This document shows, one piece after another, positions 53,191 to 63,448 of a stretch of DNA of 64,000 nt. Both the position numbers and the translations under genes were made by a program. The stretch is from Natronosporangium sp035305625 (lineage in GTDB: Bacteria; Actinomycetota; Actinomycetes; Mycobacteriales; Micromonosporaceae): positions 1,670,250 through 1,734,249 of the forward strand of contig CAWEKD010000005.1 of NCBI GenBank assembly GCA_963809545.1. Reading direction: 5' to 3'. Within the stretch, counting starts at the first letter, position 1; each line of letters opens with the position of its first letter. The notes under the pieces were generated by a model. That model worked only from the letters and a program-made list of their open reading frames with translations. It searched no databases and had not been told where the DNA came from.

Positions 53191-55942
53191 CTAGTCGTTG
53201 CGGCGGCGTACCAGGTTGGCGATGTTCACCACCCGGGGGCGGCCGCCCGCTTTGAAGTTCAGCCCGTGGCGGTAGATCTCCGGGATCCAGTAGTGGTCGT
53301 TCTCCCGGAACAGCACGCCGTTGGTCTCCAGGAGGCGGGCCTCGTCCTGGGAAAGGCCCACATCCTCCCGCCGGAACGGCACTTTCTGCTGGGCGGCGGG
53401 AAGGTTGTTGAGCCGATCGAGCAGGTGACCAACTGGTGGGTTCTCTTCTTGAATGGAGGCGATCTTCTGACGGCTACAGGCCTTGAGCGCGTTTCTCATC
53501 GCGTTCGGGGGGAGCAGCCGGTCCAGCCAGCGGGTGTCACCTCTCGCCCCTGCTGCGGCCTCGGCCAGGAACGACACCACGTCCCGGGCCTGGATCTGGC
53601 CGTTGAAGTCGGACAAGGCCGCGAAGAACCAGCGGACGGATCGGGCCTCCCGGGACTTGGCCGAGCCCATCTTGTCACCCCAGAGCGGCATCAGCATCTC
53701 CGACAGCTCAGGCTCGTTGGCGGTCTTGATGCGTGCCTCGTCCAGGCCGGGAAGCGCGTCGGCGCGGTGACACACCCAGGCCACCAGCCGTAGCGCCTCC
53801 TCCGGATCCCAACGCAGTGCGGACTTCTCATACCGCTTCTCGAACTGGCCGAAGTTCTGGGGGACCGCGGCCCGGGCGAGGTCCCGCCGCACGAACACCA
53901 CCAGACCGAGCGGGCGACCCCGGAGCGTCCGCAGCCAGTCGGGGCACTCCACGAGCAGCGCGCGCAACGCCTGCTGCTGATGCGGGCTGGAGGTGAACTC
54001 CTGGAACAGGTCCTCAAGGCCGTCGAGCACGAAGATCGCGCGATGCCTCCGGGCGAAGGAGATCAGCGTCTCTTCCGCTGTGGCCGGATCCGCGTCCAGC
54101 CCGATCGCCCGGGCGAAACAGGTCAACCAGATCCGCCGCCACGTCAAGAGGTCGGTGTCCCTGGGGGAGCCATTCGTTGATCAGGCCACGTACGCCCGCC
54201 ATCCCGGTCGGCTCCCCGCCGGTGAGTTGACCGGCGATCTCTTCCAGCCGCTGGCGCAGACCGGCCTCCCAACGGTCGGTAAGGGTCTGGGAAGCCAGCA
54301 CCGGCACGATGGGAGCGGTCAGCGACACCCCGCGGATCCCGAGCCGCTCGGCGAACCGCTCCCAGGACTGCGCCTCACAGAGGTGGAGATGGGTGAAGGT
54401 CTTGCCGGAGCCCTTGCCGCCGATGACCATCTCGATGGGGACCTCGGTCCGGTGCGCCTCCACCAGGCTCTGCAGCGGCGCGGTGACCAGGAAGCCACCG
54501 GACGGGGCAGCCTCGGCAAAGACCAGGTCCTTGGCGATGTCTTCCAACCGGCGACGTCGCTGGTCGAGACTGTCGGCGTCCGGTTGCCGGCCTTCGGGCA
54601 GGACTGTCGGCGCCGCCGGGAGAGGAGATGCGTCCACGGAGGTGATCGCACTGCGCAGCGTCTCGACCAGTGGTCGTAGATGCTGGTCGAGCCGGGCGCT
54701 GGTGGCAAGATCGAGCACGTCGTGCCAACTGGCCGGCAGACTCAGCAGCGACGAGTGGAACGGGCTCAACAGGACCGGGGTGACCGCGTCGAGATCGACC
54801 AGGGTGCTCTCTGGCTCCTCCGATGACTCTGCGGCGTGGGTCGGCCGGGACACGTCGAGCGCCGCCGGTCGCAGCCGCTCGACCACCCTCGCCAGGATCT
54901 CCTGATGTCCGTAGCTTTCGAACTGAGTGACCAGTACCGTGCACGCCGGATCGGACGGGCCGGCCGCGGGGGCGCGGTGAGCGAGCTGTCGGAGCAGCTG
55001 GTTGGTGCCACGGACCGCCTGGTCGCTGACGGTGCTCACGAGTACCCGGTGCACGCGGGGGTCGAGCAGGAGCGGGGCGGACAGTTCGCTCGCGCCCGCG
55101 CGCAGATCCACCAGCACGACCTGCGCGCCGACGGCTTTGCCGAGCTGAGCGAGCACCTCGGTCAGCACATAGGGATCCCGGTCGGGGGTGAGGAGGTCGT
55201 CCGGTCGGATCCGAGGCGGAGCGATGCGGGCGTAGTCGCGCCGCGCCGGCATCACCACCACGCCGTCGAGCTCCTGGTTGGCAAGGAACTTACGCCCGAG
55301 ACCGAGCGCCTCGGGGTACTCCTGGTCGGTGGCGCCGTGGACGAGCGCCAGGAAGTCCTCGAACGCGAAATCGATCCGGAGCGCGTCAGCCACCATCCAG
55401 GTGATACCCGGTGCTTCCAGGTCGCCGTCAACGAGCAGGACCCGGACCCCTGCCTGGGCCAGTGCCCGGGCAGTCGCCACACAGTGCAGGGTGCGCCCCA
55501 CCCCCCCTTTGAAAGAGTGGAACGCCGCCACCGCCACGTCCTGCGGTAGCCGATCCGCTCTCGGTGGGGGAAGCGGTCCGGACACACCGGCCACCGCCCG
55601 CTGTTCGGTCCAGCGCGGACGGCGTGGCGCGGTCAGTGGGGTGGTCAGGACGTCGCACTCCACTGGCAGGAGTCGCTCGGTGCCGGCGTCCTCGAGCAAC
55701 AGCGCCCGCTGGTCGCGGGAGACGGTGAGGGAACCCAGTACCTCAGTCAGCCAGCCCCAGAAAACCTCTTCGTCGACCCCTTCGGCCACCAGGAAGCGGA
55801 CGCTGTCCCAGTAGGCATCGACCTCACACAGCCACGTCGGCCACCGCTGGTGCGTGGCGAGGTCGGTGAAGTACTGGTGGACATCGAGCCAGGTGTAGAG
55901 GTGGTCGGGCACGCTGATCGAACCGGAGTCTTCGCTGATCAC
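53191..55942 (-). pseudogene. KGGVGR-type ParA-like ATPase with second P-loop domain, frameshifted
   Basis: The two open frames (55942-54014 and 54147-53191) belong to one protein of about 917 residues. The N-terminal part has FHSFKGGVGRT, a ParA/MinD-like Walker A near residue 150, then VLLVDGDLEAPG. A second P-loop, IGGKGSGKT, lies near residue 490. The C-terminal frame continues with IFVLDGLEDLFQEF (Walker B-like). Reading passes from NEWLP to RDTDLLTWRRIW if one base is removed from the G5 run at 54163-54167. GTG 55942 is the likely start because it overlaps the upstream gene's stop (GTGA). It is either a one-base sequencing error or a recent inactivation. Confidence 0.7.
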
Positions 55943-56382
55943 CGCCCCAGCTCCTCTCGGCACCACCGCTGCAGCGATTTCAAGCTGCCACAAAGGTCTG
56001 CTCGTCAGCGGAATCGACGCTCAGCCCGTACCGCCACGCTTCATGCATGTGGGCTACCTCCACCGGTGGGTCATGGGGACGGGTGCGCCCCCGTGGCCGG
56101 CAGCTCCCTAGGCCCTGGTTAGGTCGCCGCGTCCAGGCGTAGCTCTTTGGCGAGCCGGCGTAGGTCATGGTTACGACCGTGCGACTCGAGCTGACTGGTG
56201 GACCGGAGGCCGTGGCGGCGCAGGAGGGCGGCTTTGAGGCCACACTCGACGGCATAGAAGCGGAGCAGGTGGGACGGTGCGCTCGTAATCTGGTCTGCGT
56301 TCCTGCCCAGCTCGACGTAGCTGTTCGTCAACGCCCCGGGACCGACCTCGACCGTCATGAACAGGCATGGTAGAGGGCACAT
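55939..56382 (-). pseudogene. Small HEPN-like protein, disrupted
   Basis: The first 87 residues contain LLRFYAVECGLKAALLRRHG and HDLRRLAKELRL, which resemble HEPN or nucleic-acid-cleavage-associated helical domains. A stop interrupts at 56119. The expected continuation MHEAWRYGLSVDSADEQTF is in another frame, and LKSLQRWCREELGR follows after a second shift, ending at a stop that overlaps the ATPase start. An intact protein would have about 145 residues. The HEPN assignment is tentative. Confidence 0.45.
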
Positions 56383-56480
56383 GAGACAATTGCCGTGGAC
56401 AGGCGGTGCCGCCTGTGGTCAGGCGGCACTGCCCCGCCACTGTCGATGATGGAGGGCGGTCCCACCGGGGAGTCCGAGGC

Positions 56481-58328
56481 TCAGTCGGGCACCCGGCGGT
56501 AGGCGCCGTCGCTGGCGCTGGTGGCCATGGAGGCGTACGCGCGCAGCGCCGCCGACACCGGCCGGTCGCGGTCGACCGGGGTGTACGGGCGGTCCCGCTT
56601 CTCCTCGGCGACGCGCCGCGCGGCCAGCTCCTCGTCCGACACCTCCAGCCGGATCGACCGGTTCGGGATGTCGATCGAGATCAGGTCACCGTCGCGCACC
56701 AGCGCGATCGGGCCACCGCTGGCCGCCTCCGGGGAGATGTGCCCGACCGACAGTCCGGACGTGCCGCCGGAGAACCGGCCGTCGGTGATCAACGCGCACA
56801 CCTGCCCCAGGCCCCGTCCCTTGAGGAACGAGGTGGGGTAGAGCATCTCCTGCATGCCCGGGCCGCCCTTCGGCCCCTCGTACCGGATCACCACCACGTC
56901 CCCGGGCTGCACCTGGCCGCCCAGGATGGCCGAGACCGCGTCCTCCTGCGACTCGTACACCTTGGCCGGTCCACGGAAGGTCAGGCACTGCTCCGGCACC
57001 CCGGCGGTCTTGACCACGCACCCGTCCGGGGCCAGGTTGCCGTAGAGGATGGCCAGCCCACCGTCGGCGCTGTAGGCGTGGGCCACGTCCCGGATGCAGC
57101 CGTTGACGGGGTCGGTGTCCAGGCTCGCCCACCGGTTGTCGGTCGAGAACGCTTCGGTGGTGCGGACCCCGCCGGGGGCGGCGTGGAACAGCTCGATCGC
57201 TTCCGGTGTGGCACGCCCGCCCCGGATGTCCCAGTCCGCCAACCACTCCTCCAGTGATCCAGAGTGGATGGCGTGGACGTCGCGGTGCAGCAGACCGGCG
57301 CGGTCCAGCTCACCCAGGATGGCGGGGATGCCGCCGGCGCGGTGGACGTCCTCCATGTGGTACTGCTGCGAGTTGGGCGCCACCTTCACCAGGCACGGGA
57401 CCCGCCGGGAGATGGCGTCCACATCGGCCACACTGAAGTCCAGTTCAGCCTCTCGGGCCGCGGCCAAGAGGTGGAGCACGGTGTTGGTGGAGCCGCCCAT
57501 GGCCACGTCCAGCGCGACCGCGTTCTCGAACGCGGCCCGGGAGGCGATCGAGCGGGGCAGCACCGAGGCGTCGTCCTGGTCGTACCACCGCCTGGCCAGC
57601 TCGACCACCAGCTCACCGGCCCGTTCGAACAGCGCCTTCCGGGCGCGATGGGTGGCCAGGGTCGAACCGTTGCCCGGCAGCGCCAGCCCGATCGCCTCGG
57701 TGAGGCAGTTCATGGAGTTGGCGGTGAACATGCCCGCGCAGGAGCCACAGGTGGGGCAGGCGGAGCGTTCGATCGTCTCCAGCCGGGCGTCGCTGACCTG
57801 CTCATCCGAGGCGGCGACCATCGCGTCGATCAGGTCGAGCTTCTGCCGCACCACCCCGTCGACCGCCACGGTCTTGCCGGCCTCCATCGGGCCACCGGAG
57901 ACGAACACCGTGGGGATGTTCAACCGGAGCGCCGCCAACAGCATCCCCGGGGTGATCTTGTCGCAGTTGGAGATGCACACCAGGGCGTCGGCGCAGTGCG
58001 CGTTGACCATGTATTCGACCGAGTCCGCGATCAGTTCCCGGCTGGGCAGGGAGTAGAGCATCCCGCTGTGCCCCATGGCGATGCCGTCGTCGACCGCGAT
58101 GGTGGAGAACTCCCGGCCCACCCCGCCGGCGCGGGCGATCGCGTCGGCTACCAGGCCACCCAGCTCCTTCAGGTGCACGTGCCCCGGTACGAACTGGGTG
58201 TAGCTGTTGGCGATCGCCACGATCGGCTTGCCGAAGTCGTCGTCGGTCATGCCGGTGGCCCGCCACAGGGCGCGGGCGCCGGCCATGGTTCGACCGTGGG
58301 TGGAGGTACGGGATCGCAACTCGGGCAT
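56481..58328 (-). CDS. ilvD: Dihydroxy-acid dehydratase
   Basis: 615 residues from ATG 58328. Family blocks: RTMAGARALWRATG, SNCDKITPGMLLAALRLN and CPTCGSCAGMFTANSMNCL with Fe-S cysteines, then VALDVAMGGSTNTVLHLLA and ITDGRFSGGTSGLSVGHISPEAA. It dehydrates dihydroxy-acids in valine, leucine and isoleucine synthesis. It is divergent from ilvBNC. Confidence 0.97.
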   Translation of the reverse strand: MPELRSRTSTHGRTMAGARALWRATGMTDDDFGKPIVAIANSYTQFVPGHVHLKELGGLVADAIARAGGVGREFSTIAVDDGIAMGHSGMLYSLPSRELIADSVEYMVNAHCADALVCISNCDKITPGMLLAALRLNIPTVFVSGGPMEAGKTVAVDGVVRQKLDLIDAMVAASDEQVSDARLETIERSACPTCGSCAGMFTANSMNCLTEAIGLALPGNGSTLATHRARKALFERAGELVVELARRWYDQDDASVLPRSIASRAAFENAVALDVAMGGSTNTVLHLLAAAREAELDFSVADVDAISRRVPCLVKVAPNSQQYHMEDVHRAGGIPAILGELDRAGLLHRDVHAIHSGSLEEWLADWDIRGGRATPEAIELFHAAPGGVRTTEAFSTDNRWASLDTDPVNGCIRDVAHAYSADGGLAILYGNLAPDGCVVKTAGVPEQCLTFRGPAKVYESQEDAVSAILGGQVQPGDVVVIRYEGPKGGPGMQEMLYPTSFLKGRGLGQVCALITDGRFSGGTSGLSVGHISPEAASGGPIALVRDGDLISIDIPNRSIRLEVSDEELAARRVAEEKRDRPYTPVDRDRPVSAALRAYASMATSASDGAYRRVPD

Positions 58329-58433
58329 GGAGCAAGTGTGGCACCGTAACCGCGTGACCAGCGACACTTAGCGTGGCGTATCACATGGTGAGAGATGTTG
58401 ACTCAGCCGCTGAGATAGGGCAAGCTTGCTTCC

Positions 58434-58469
58434 GTGACGTACCGGTCATTGCGAGTACTCCTTACGTGA
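58434..58469 (+). CDS. ilvBNC leader peptide (candidate)
   Basis: An 11-codon frame, MTYRSLRVLLT, from GTG 58434 to TGA 58469, with three Leu and one Val codon clustered (LRVLL) just before a hairpin and a terminator. Its ribosome site is weak. Position and composition fit a branched-chain amino acid attenuator. Confidence 0.55.
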   Translation: MTYRSLRVLLT

Positions 58470-58531
58470 GCGCACTCTCTCCCAGCTCGAGAGTGCGCTA
58501 GCCCCCGTGCGATCAGCACGCGGGCTTTTTT
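58469..58531 (+). terminator. ilvB attenuator: hairpin plus intrinsic terminator
   Basis: A perfect 11-bp hairpin AGCGCACTCTC/GAGAGTGCGCT (58469-58479 with 58489-58499) is followed by GCCCCCGTGC/GCACGCGGGC (58501-58510 with 58516-58525, one mismatch) and six T. It lies between a candidate leader peptide and ilvB, as in transcription attenuation. Confidence 0.8.
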
Positions 58532-58594
58532 GTGTGCTGGAACTCAATCCCGGGTGTGGATCCTCGTAGAAAATCTCAACCTTAGGTGACGAAA

Positions 58595-60490
58595 ATGAGC
58601 AAACCCAATCCGCAACTCGTCGCCCAGCGTGCTCACCGGTCGGCGCGTCCGGCCTCGGCCGAGCAGGGTGGGGGAGCGGCGAACGGTCGGATGGCCCGGG
58701 CTGACGCCGGCCCGCCGGTCGCCGCCGGCCCCCGGATCCCCACCACCGGCGCGGGAGCGCTGGTGAAGTCGCTGGAGGCCCTCGGGGTAGAGGTGGCCTT
58801 CGGCATCCCCGGCGGGGCGATCCTGCCGGCCTACGATCCGCTCCGGGATTCCTCGGTACGTCACATCCTGGTCCGCCACGAGCAGGCCGCGGGGCACGCG
58901 GCGACCGGGTATGCGCAGGCGACCGGCCGGGTGGGGGTGTGCATCGCCACCTCCGGACCGGGAGCCACCAACCTGGTCACCCCGATCGCCGACGCCTACA
59001 GCGACTCGGTCCCGCTGGTGGCGATCACCGGCCAGGTGGCACGGAGCGCGATCGGCAGTGACGCCTTCCAGGAGGCGGACATCCACGGCATCACCCTGCC
59101 GATCACCAAGCACAACTACCTGGTGCAGAGCCCGGATGAGCTGCCCCGGGTGTTGGCCGAGGCGTTCCACCTCGCCAGCACGGGCCGCCCCGGACCGGTG
59201 CTGGTGGACGTGCCCAAGGACGTCCTGCAGGCGGCCACCACGTTCAGCTGGCCGCCGGTGCTGGATCTGCCCGGCTACCGCCCCACCGTGCACCCCCACG
59301 GCAAGCAGATCCTGGCCGCGGCCCGGTTGCTGACCAGCGCCTCCCGGCCGGTGCTGTACGTGGGGGGCGGGGTGCTCAAGGCCCGGGCCAGCGCCGGGCT
59401 GCGCAAGCTGGCCGAGCTGACCGGCGCGCCGGTCACCACCACGCTGATGGCGCGGGGAGCGTTCCCGGACTCGCACCCGCAGCACCTGGGTATGCCCGGG
59501 ATGCACGGCACGGTGGCGGCGGTGAGCGCGCTGCAGAAGGCCGACCTGATCGTGGCGCTGGGGGCGCGGTTCGACGACCGGGTGACCGGCCGGCTGGACT
59601 CGTTCGCCCCGGGCGCGACGGTGGTCCACGCCGACATCGACCCGGCCGAGATCGGTAAGAACCGGGCCGCGGACGTGCCGATCGTGGGGGACGCGAAGCA
59701 CGTCATCGACGAGTTGATCGCGGCGGTGGAGGCCGAACAGGCCGCCCGCGGCAAGCCGGACCTGTCCGCGTGGTGGCGGTACCTGGACGACCTGCGTCGC
59801 CGGTATCCGCTGGGCTGGGAGGAGCCCGCCAACGGGATGCTCGCGCCCCAGTTCGTCATCAAGCGGCTGGGGGAGAAGGTGACCGCGGCGGCGGGCCCGG
59901 ACGCCATCTTCGTGGCCGGGGTGGGCCAGCACCAGATGTGGGCCAGCCAGTTCATCTCGTACGAGCACCCGTACACCTGGCTGAACTCCGGTGGCCTGGG
60001 CACCATGGGGTACGCGGTGCCGGCGGCGATGGGCGCCAAGGTCGGCAAGCCGCAGGCCACGGTCTGGGCGATCGACGGTGACGGCTGCTTCCAGATGACC
60101 AATCAGGAGCTGGCCACCTGCGCGCTGGAGGGCATCCCGATCAAGGTGGCGGTCATCAACAACGGCAGCCTGGGCATGGTCCGGCAGTGGCAGACCCTGT
60201 TCTACGACGAGCGGTACTCCCACACCGACTTGGGGACGCACAAGCAGCGGGTGCCGGACTTCGTCAAGCTCGCCGAGGCGCTGGGGTGCGTCGGGCTGCG
60301 GTGCGAGAGCGCCGAGGATGTGGACGCCGTCATCGACCAGGCGATGGCGATCGACGACGCCCCAGTGGTGATCGACTTCGTGGTCGGCAAGGACGCCATG
60401 GTGTGGCCGATGGTGCCCGCCGGCACCAGCAACGACGAAATCATGTCCGCGCGGGGAATCCGCCCGATCTTCGACGACGACGACCTGTGA
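58595..60490 (+). CDS. ilvB: Acetolactate synthase large subunit
   Basis: 631 residues from ATG 58595. TPP enzyme motifs: the catalytic Glu in RHEQAAGHAATGYA, GPGATNLVTPIADAYSDS, and the TPP-binding block GDGCFQMTNQELAT...NNGSLGMVRQWQ. It joins two pyruvates, or pyruvate and 2-ketobutyrate, as the first step of branched-chain amino acid synthesis. ilvN follows after 7 bases. Confidence 0.98.
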   Translation: MSKPNPQLVAQRAHRSARPASAEQGGGAANGRMARADAGPPVAAGPRIPTTGAGALVKSLEALGVEVAFGIPGGAILPAYDPLRDSSVRHILVRHEQAAGHAATGYAQATGRVGVCIATSGPGATNLVTPIADAYSDSVPLVAITGQVARSAIGSDAFQEADIHGITLPITKHNYLVQSPDELPRVLAEAFHLASTGRPGPVLVDVPKDVLQAATTFSWPPVLDLPGYRPTVHPHGKQILAAARLLTSASRPVLYVGGGVLKARASAGLRKLAELTGAPVTTTLMARGAFPDSHPQHLGMPGMHGTVAAVSALQKADLIVALGARFDDRVTGRLDSFAPGATVVHADIDPAEIGKNRAADVPIVGDAKHVIDELIAAVEAEQAARGKPDLSAWWRYLDDLRRRYPLGWEEPANGMLAPQFVIKRLGEKVTAAAGPDAIFVAGVGQHQMWASQFISYEHPYTWLNSGGLGTMGYAVPAAMGAKVGKPQATVWAIDGDGCFQMTNQELATCALEGIPIKVAVINNGSLGMVRQWQTLFYDERYSHTDLGTHKQRVPDFVKLAEALGCVGLRCESAEDVDAVIDQAMAIDDAPVVIDFVVGKDAMVWPMVPAGTSNDEIMSARGIRPIFDDDDL

Positions 60491-60497
60491 GGTTGGG

Positions 60498-61025
60498 ATG
60501 AACAAGCACACGTTGTCGGTGCTGGTGGAGAACAAGCCCGGTGTGCTCGCCCGGGTGGCGGGGCTGTTTTCCCGGCGCGGATTCAACATCGATTCGTTGG
60601 CGGTGGGGGAGACCGAGCACAAGGAGATCTCCCGGATAACGATCGTGGTGGATGTGGCGGACTCCCCGCTGGAGCAGGTCACCAAGCAGCTCAACAAGCT
60701 GGTCAATGTCTTGAAGATTGTCGAGCTCGACCCGGCCGAATCGGTGCAGCGGGAGCTGCTGCTGGTCAAGGTCCGAGCAGAACGGTCCATGCGCACCCAG
60801 GTCCTGGAGACGGTGAACCTGTTCCGGGCCCGGGTGGTGGACGTGTCACCGGACACTCTCACCATCGAGGCGACCGGCACCGCCGACAAGATCGACGCGT
60901 TGCTGAAGGATCTCGAACCGTACGGGATCAAGGAGATGGTGCAGTCCGGGTTGGTGGCGATCGGTCGCGGCTCTCGCTCCATCACCGCCACCCCGCCGGG
61001 GAGCAGGTCCGCCCCCTCGGCCTGA
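60498..61025 (+). CDS. ilvN: Acetolactate synthase small (regulatory) subunit
   Basis: 175 residues with an N-terminal ACT domain (HTLSVLVENKPGVLARVAGL, RRGFNIDSLAVGETEH) and the C-terminal IlvN domain (RELLLVKV, IEATGTADKIDALLKDL). It mediates valine feedback on IlvB. Confidence 0.97.
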   Translation: MNKHTLSVLVENKPGVLARVAGLFSRRGFNIDSLAVGETEHKEISRITIVVDVADSPLEQVTKQLNKLVNVLKIVELDPAESVQRELLLVKVRAERSMRTQVLETVNLFRARVVDVSPDTLTIEATGTADKIDALLKDLEPYGIKEMVQSGLVAIGRGSRSITATPPGSRSAPSA

Positions 61026-61069
61026 CCGCCGGATCATCACACTGTGGATCTCGACTTGAGAGGAAATCA

Positions 61070-62074
61070 ATGGTCTACTACGACGACGACGCCGATCTAT
61101 CGCTGATCACCAATCGGCGAGTGGCGGTGATCGGATACGGCAGCCAGGGTCACGCGCACGCGCTGTCGCTGCGGGACTCGGGGGTACCGGTGACGGTGGG
61201 GTTGCCGGAAACGTCGAAGAGCCGGGCGAAGGCGGCCGAGGAGGGGCTGCCGGTGGCCACGCCGGCCGAGGCGGCGGCGGAGGCCGATCTGATCATGATG
61301 CTGGCGCCGGACACCGCCCAGCGGAAGATCTACGAGGAGTCGATCGCGCCGGCGCTGTCGGCGGGGAAGGCGCTGTTCTTCGGCCACGGCTTCAACATCC
61401 GGTACGGGCTGATCGAGCCGCCGAAGGACGTGGACGTGGCGATGGTGGCGCCGAAGGGGCCGGGGCACCTGGTGCGGCGCCAGTTCGTCGACGGTAAGGG
61501 TGTGCCGGTGCTGGTGGCGGTGGAGAACGACGCCACCGGCCAGGCGTTCGAGCTGGCGTTGTCGTACGCCAAGGCGATCGGCGGCACGCGGGCCGGGGCG
61601 ATCCGGACGACCTTCGCCGAGGAGACCGAGACCGACCTGTTCGGCGAGCAGGCGGTGCTGTGCGGGGGCACCACCGCGCTGGTGAAGGCCGGGTTCGAGG
61701 TGCTGGTGGAGGCCGGGTACGCCCCCGAGGTGGCGTACTTCGAGTGCCTGCACGAGCTGAAGCTGATCGTCGACCTGATGTACGAGGCGGGGATCGCCGG
61801 AATGCGGTACAGCATCTCCGACACCGCGGAGTACGGCGACCTGACCCGGGGCCCGCGGGTGATCGACGAGAGTGTGAAGGAGCGGATGCGGCAGATCCTG
61901 GCGGAGGTGCGCTCCGGCGAGTTCGCGCGGGAATGGGTCGCGGAGGACGACGCCGGCCGGCCGAACTTCACCAGACTGCAGCAGGAGGGTAAGAACCACC
62001 CGATCGAGGAGACTGGGCGCAAGCTGCGCGCGATGATGAGCTGGGTGGAACGCCCATTGGACGGCACCGCGTAA
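61070..62074 (+). CDS. ilvC: Ketol-acid reductoisomerase (class I)
   Basis: 334 residues. The nucleotide-binding motif AVIGYGSQGHAHAL is followed by MMLAPDTAQRKIYEE, FGHGFNIRYG, FAEETETDLFGEQAVLCGG (metal-binding acidic residues) and AGIAGMRYSISDTAEYGD. It isomerises and reduces acetolactate. AGAGG lies upstream of the start. Confidence 0.98.
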   Translation: MVYYDDDADLSLITNRRVAVIGYGSQGHAHALSLRDSGVPVTVGLPETSKSRAKAAEEGLPVATPAEAAAEADLIMMLAPDTAQRKIYEESIAPALSAGKALFFGHGFNIRYGLIEPPKDVDVAMVAPKGPGHLVRRQFVDGKGVPVLVAVENDATGQAFELALSYAKAIGGTRAGAIRTTFAEETETDLFGEQAVLCGGTTALVKAGFEVLVEAGYAPEVAYFECLHELKLIVDLMYEAGIAGMRYSISDTAEYGDLTRGPRVIDESVKERMRQILAEVRSGEFAREWVAEDDAGRPNFTRLQQEGKNHPIEETGRKLRAMMSWVERPLDGTA

Positions 62075-62128
62075 CAAGTCGGAAAAAACCTACAATTTCT
62101 CGAGGAAACCCACCTGAGGGAGGTGTAC

Positions 62129-62188
62129 ATGCGCCCCGCGGCGGCGGTACTGTCGCCGCATGCGTTTGGAGCGACCGCACCGCACTGA
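62129..62188 (+). CDS. Upstream ORF overlapping the mpgS start
   Basis: A 19-codon frame from ATG 62129 (MRPAAAVLSPHAFGATAPH) with the only good ribosome site here, GGGAGG, just before it. It runs through the mpgS ATG at 62160 in another frame and stops at 62188. It may couple mpgS translation. It could also be chance. Confidence 0.35.
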   Translation: MRPAAAVLSPHAFGATAPH

Positions 62189-63395
62189 GCGTTTCGGAGC
62201 CGTCCGTATCCACGAACTCCAGCGCATCATCGAGCTGGACAGCGGAGACGGAACTGAGTCCGTACGGCAGAACCAGACCAGCCTCCGGGTCCCGCCAGCG
62301 GCGGTCCGGGCGGTGGAACGGGACATGGTGGTGGTGGTCCCGTGCATGAACGAGACCCGGCGGGTGATCGAGGGTGTGATCGCCGGCGTTCCGCACGATT
62401 GCTTGCTGATGGTGGTCTCGAACAGCGCCCGACGCCCGGTCGACCGGTACGAGATTGAGCTACAGACGGTCGAACAGTACTGCCAGTTGGCGGAGCGCCC
62501 CGCCGTCTTGGTGCACCAGCGGGATCCGGGGCTGGCTGCCGCGGCCAAGGCTGCCGGCGCAGCTGAGCTGATCGACGACGACGGACTGATCCGGAGCGGT
62601 AAGGGTGAGGCCATGTTCATGGCGCTCGCCATGGCCGCCCTTACCGGCCGGAAATACATCGGTTATATCGACGCTGACAACTTCGTCCCCGGGGCCGTCC
62701 AAGAGTACTGCAAGGCGTACGCGGCCGCGCTCCACCTGGCTGACAGCCCGTACGCGATGGTGCGCATCTCCTGGCACTCCAAACCCAAGCTCCGGGACGG
62801 CCGGCTGTTCTTCAACCGCCGGGGGCGGACCTCGGAGGTGACCAACCAGTTCCTCAACCAGCTGATCGCCGAGTACAGCGGGTTCGGCACGGAAGTGGTG
62901 ACCACCGGCAACGCCGGGGAACACGCGTTCAGTCTCGACCTGGGGCTGAAGCTGCGGCTGGCGGGTGGGTTTGCGGTGGAGCCGTTCCACTTCCTGGACA
63001 TGTTCGAACAGTTCGGCGGCCTGATGGAGTCGCCGCACCCGGAAGTGCTGGAGCGGTCGGTGTCGGTGACCCAGATCGAGACCCGCAACCCGCACTTCCA
63101 TGACGACAAGGGCGGCGAGCACGTGCAGGAGATGCGGATGCAGGCCCTGAACGTGCTGTACCACTCGCCGGTGTGCCCGCAGTCGGTACGCGCCGACATC
63201 CTCGACTTCATGGTGGGGCAGGGGGAGCTGACGCCCGGCCAGGAGCCGCCTCGGGAACGGATCTATCCGCCGGTGGGCAGTCTGGACCTGGAGCGCTTCT
63301 ACGACATGCTGACCACCGAGGCGCACAGTCTGCGGCAGATCGTCCCAGATGGTTGGACCGGTGATCTGCCGCTGGCGCGCTGGAACAGGTACTGA
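62160..63395 (+). CDS. mpgS: Mannosyl-3-phosphoglycerate synthase (GT55)
   Basis: 411 residues. The start ERFGAVRIHELQRIIELDSG, the nucleotide-binding VVVVPCMNETRRVIEG, the loop IRSGKGEAMFMALAMA and the metal motif YIDADNFVPG are typical of the MpgS family, as is GNAGEHAFSLDLGLKL near the C-terminus. The enzyme makes mannosyl-3-phosphoglycerate from GDP-mannose for the compatible solute mannosylglycerate. No phosphatase gene (mpgP) is adjacent in the window. The start has no ribosome site of its own. Confidence 0.93.
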   Translation: MRLERPHRTERFGAVRIHELQRIIELDSGDGTESVRQNQTSLRVPPAAVRAVERDMVVVVPCMNETRRVIEGVIAGVPHDCLLMVVSNSARRPVDRYEIELQTVEQYCQLAERPAVLVHQRDPGLAAAAKAAGAAELIDDDGLIRSGKGEAMFMALAMAALTGRKYIGYIDADNFVPGAVQEYCKAYAAALHLADSPYAMVRISWHSKPKLRDGRLFFNRRGRTSEVTNQFLNQLIAEYSGFGTEVVTTGNAGEHAFSLDLGLKLRLAGGFAVEPFHFLDMFEQFGGLMESPHPEVLERSVSVTQIETRNPHFHDDKGGEHVQEMRMQALNVLYHSPVCPQSVRADILDFMVGQGELTPGQEPPRERIYPPVGSLDLERFYDMLTTEAHSLRQIVPDGWTGDLPLARWNRY

Positions 63396-63409
63396 CGCAC
63401 GGTAGACAA

Positions 63410-63445
63410 GGGGTCGTCGTCGCCGGGGACGGTGGCGACGACCCC
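63410..63445 (+). terminator. Terminator hairpin after mpgS
   Basis: A 12-bp stem GGGGTCGTCGTC/GGCGACGACCCC (one T-G pair) with a 12-base loop, 14 bases after the mpgS stop. Confidence 0.7.
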
Positions 63446-63448
63446 TCG

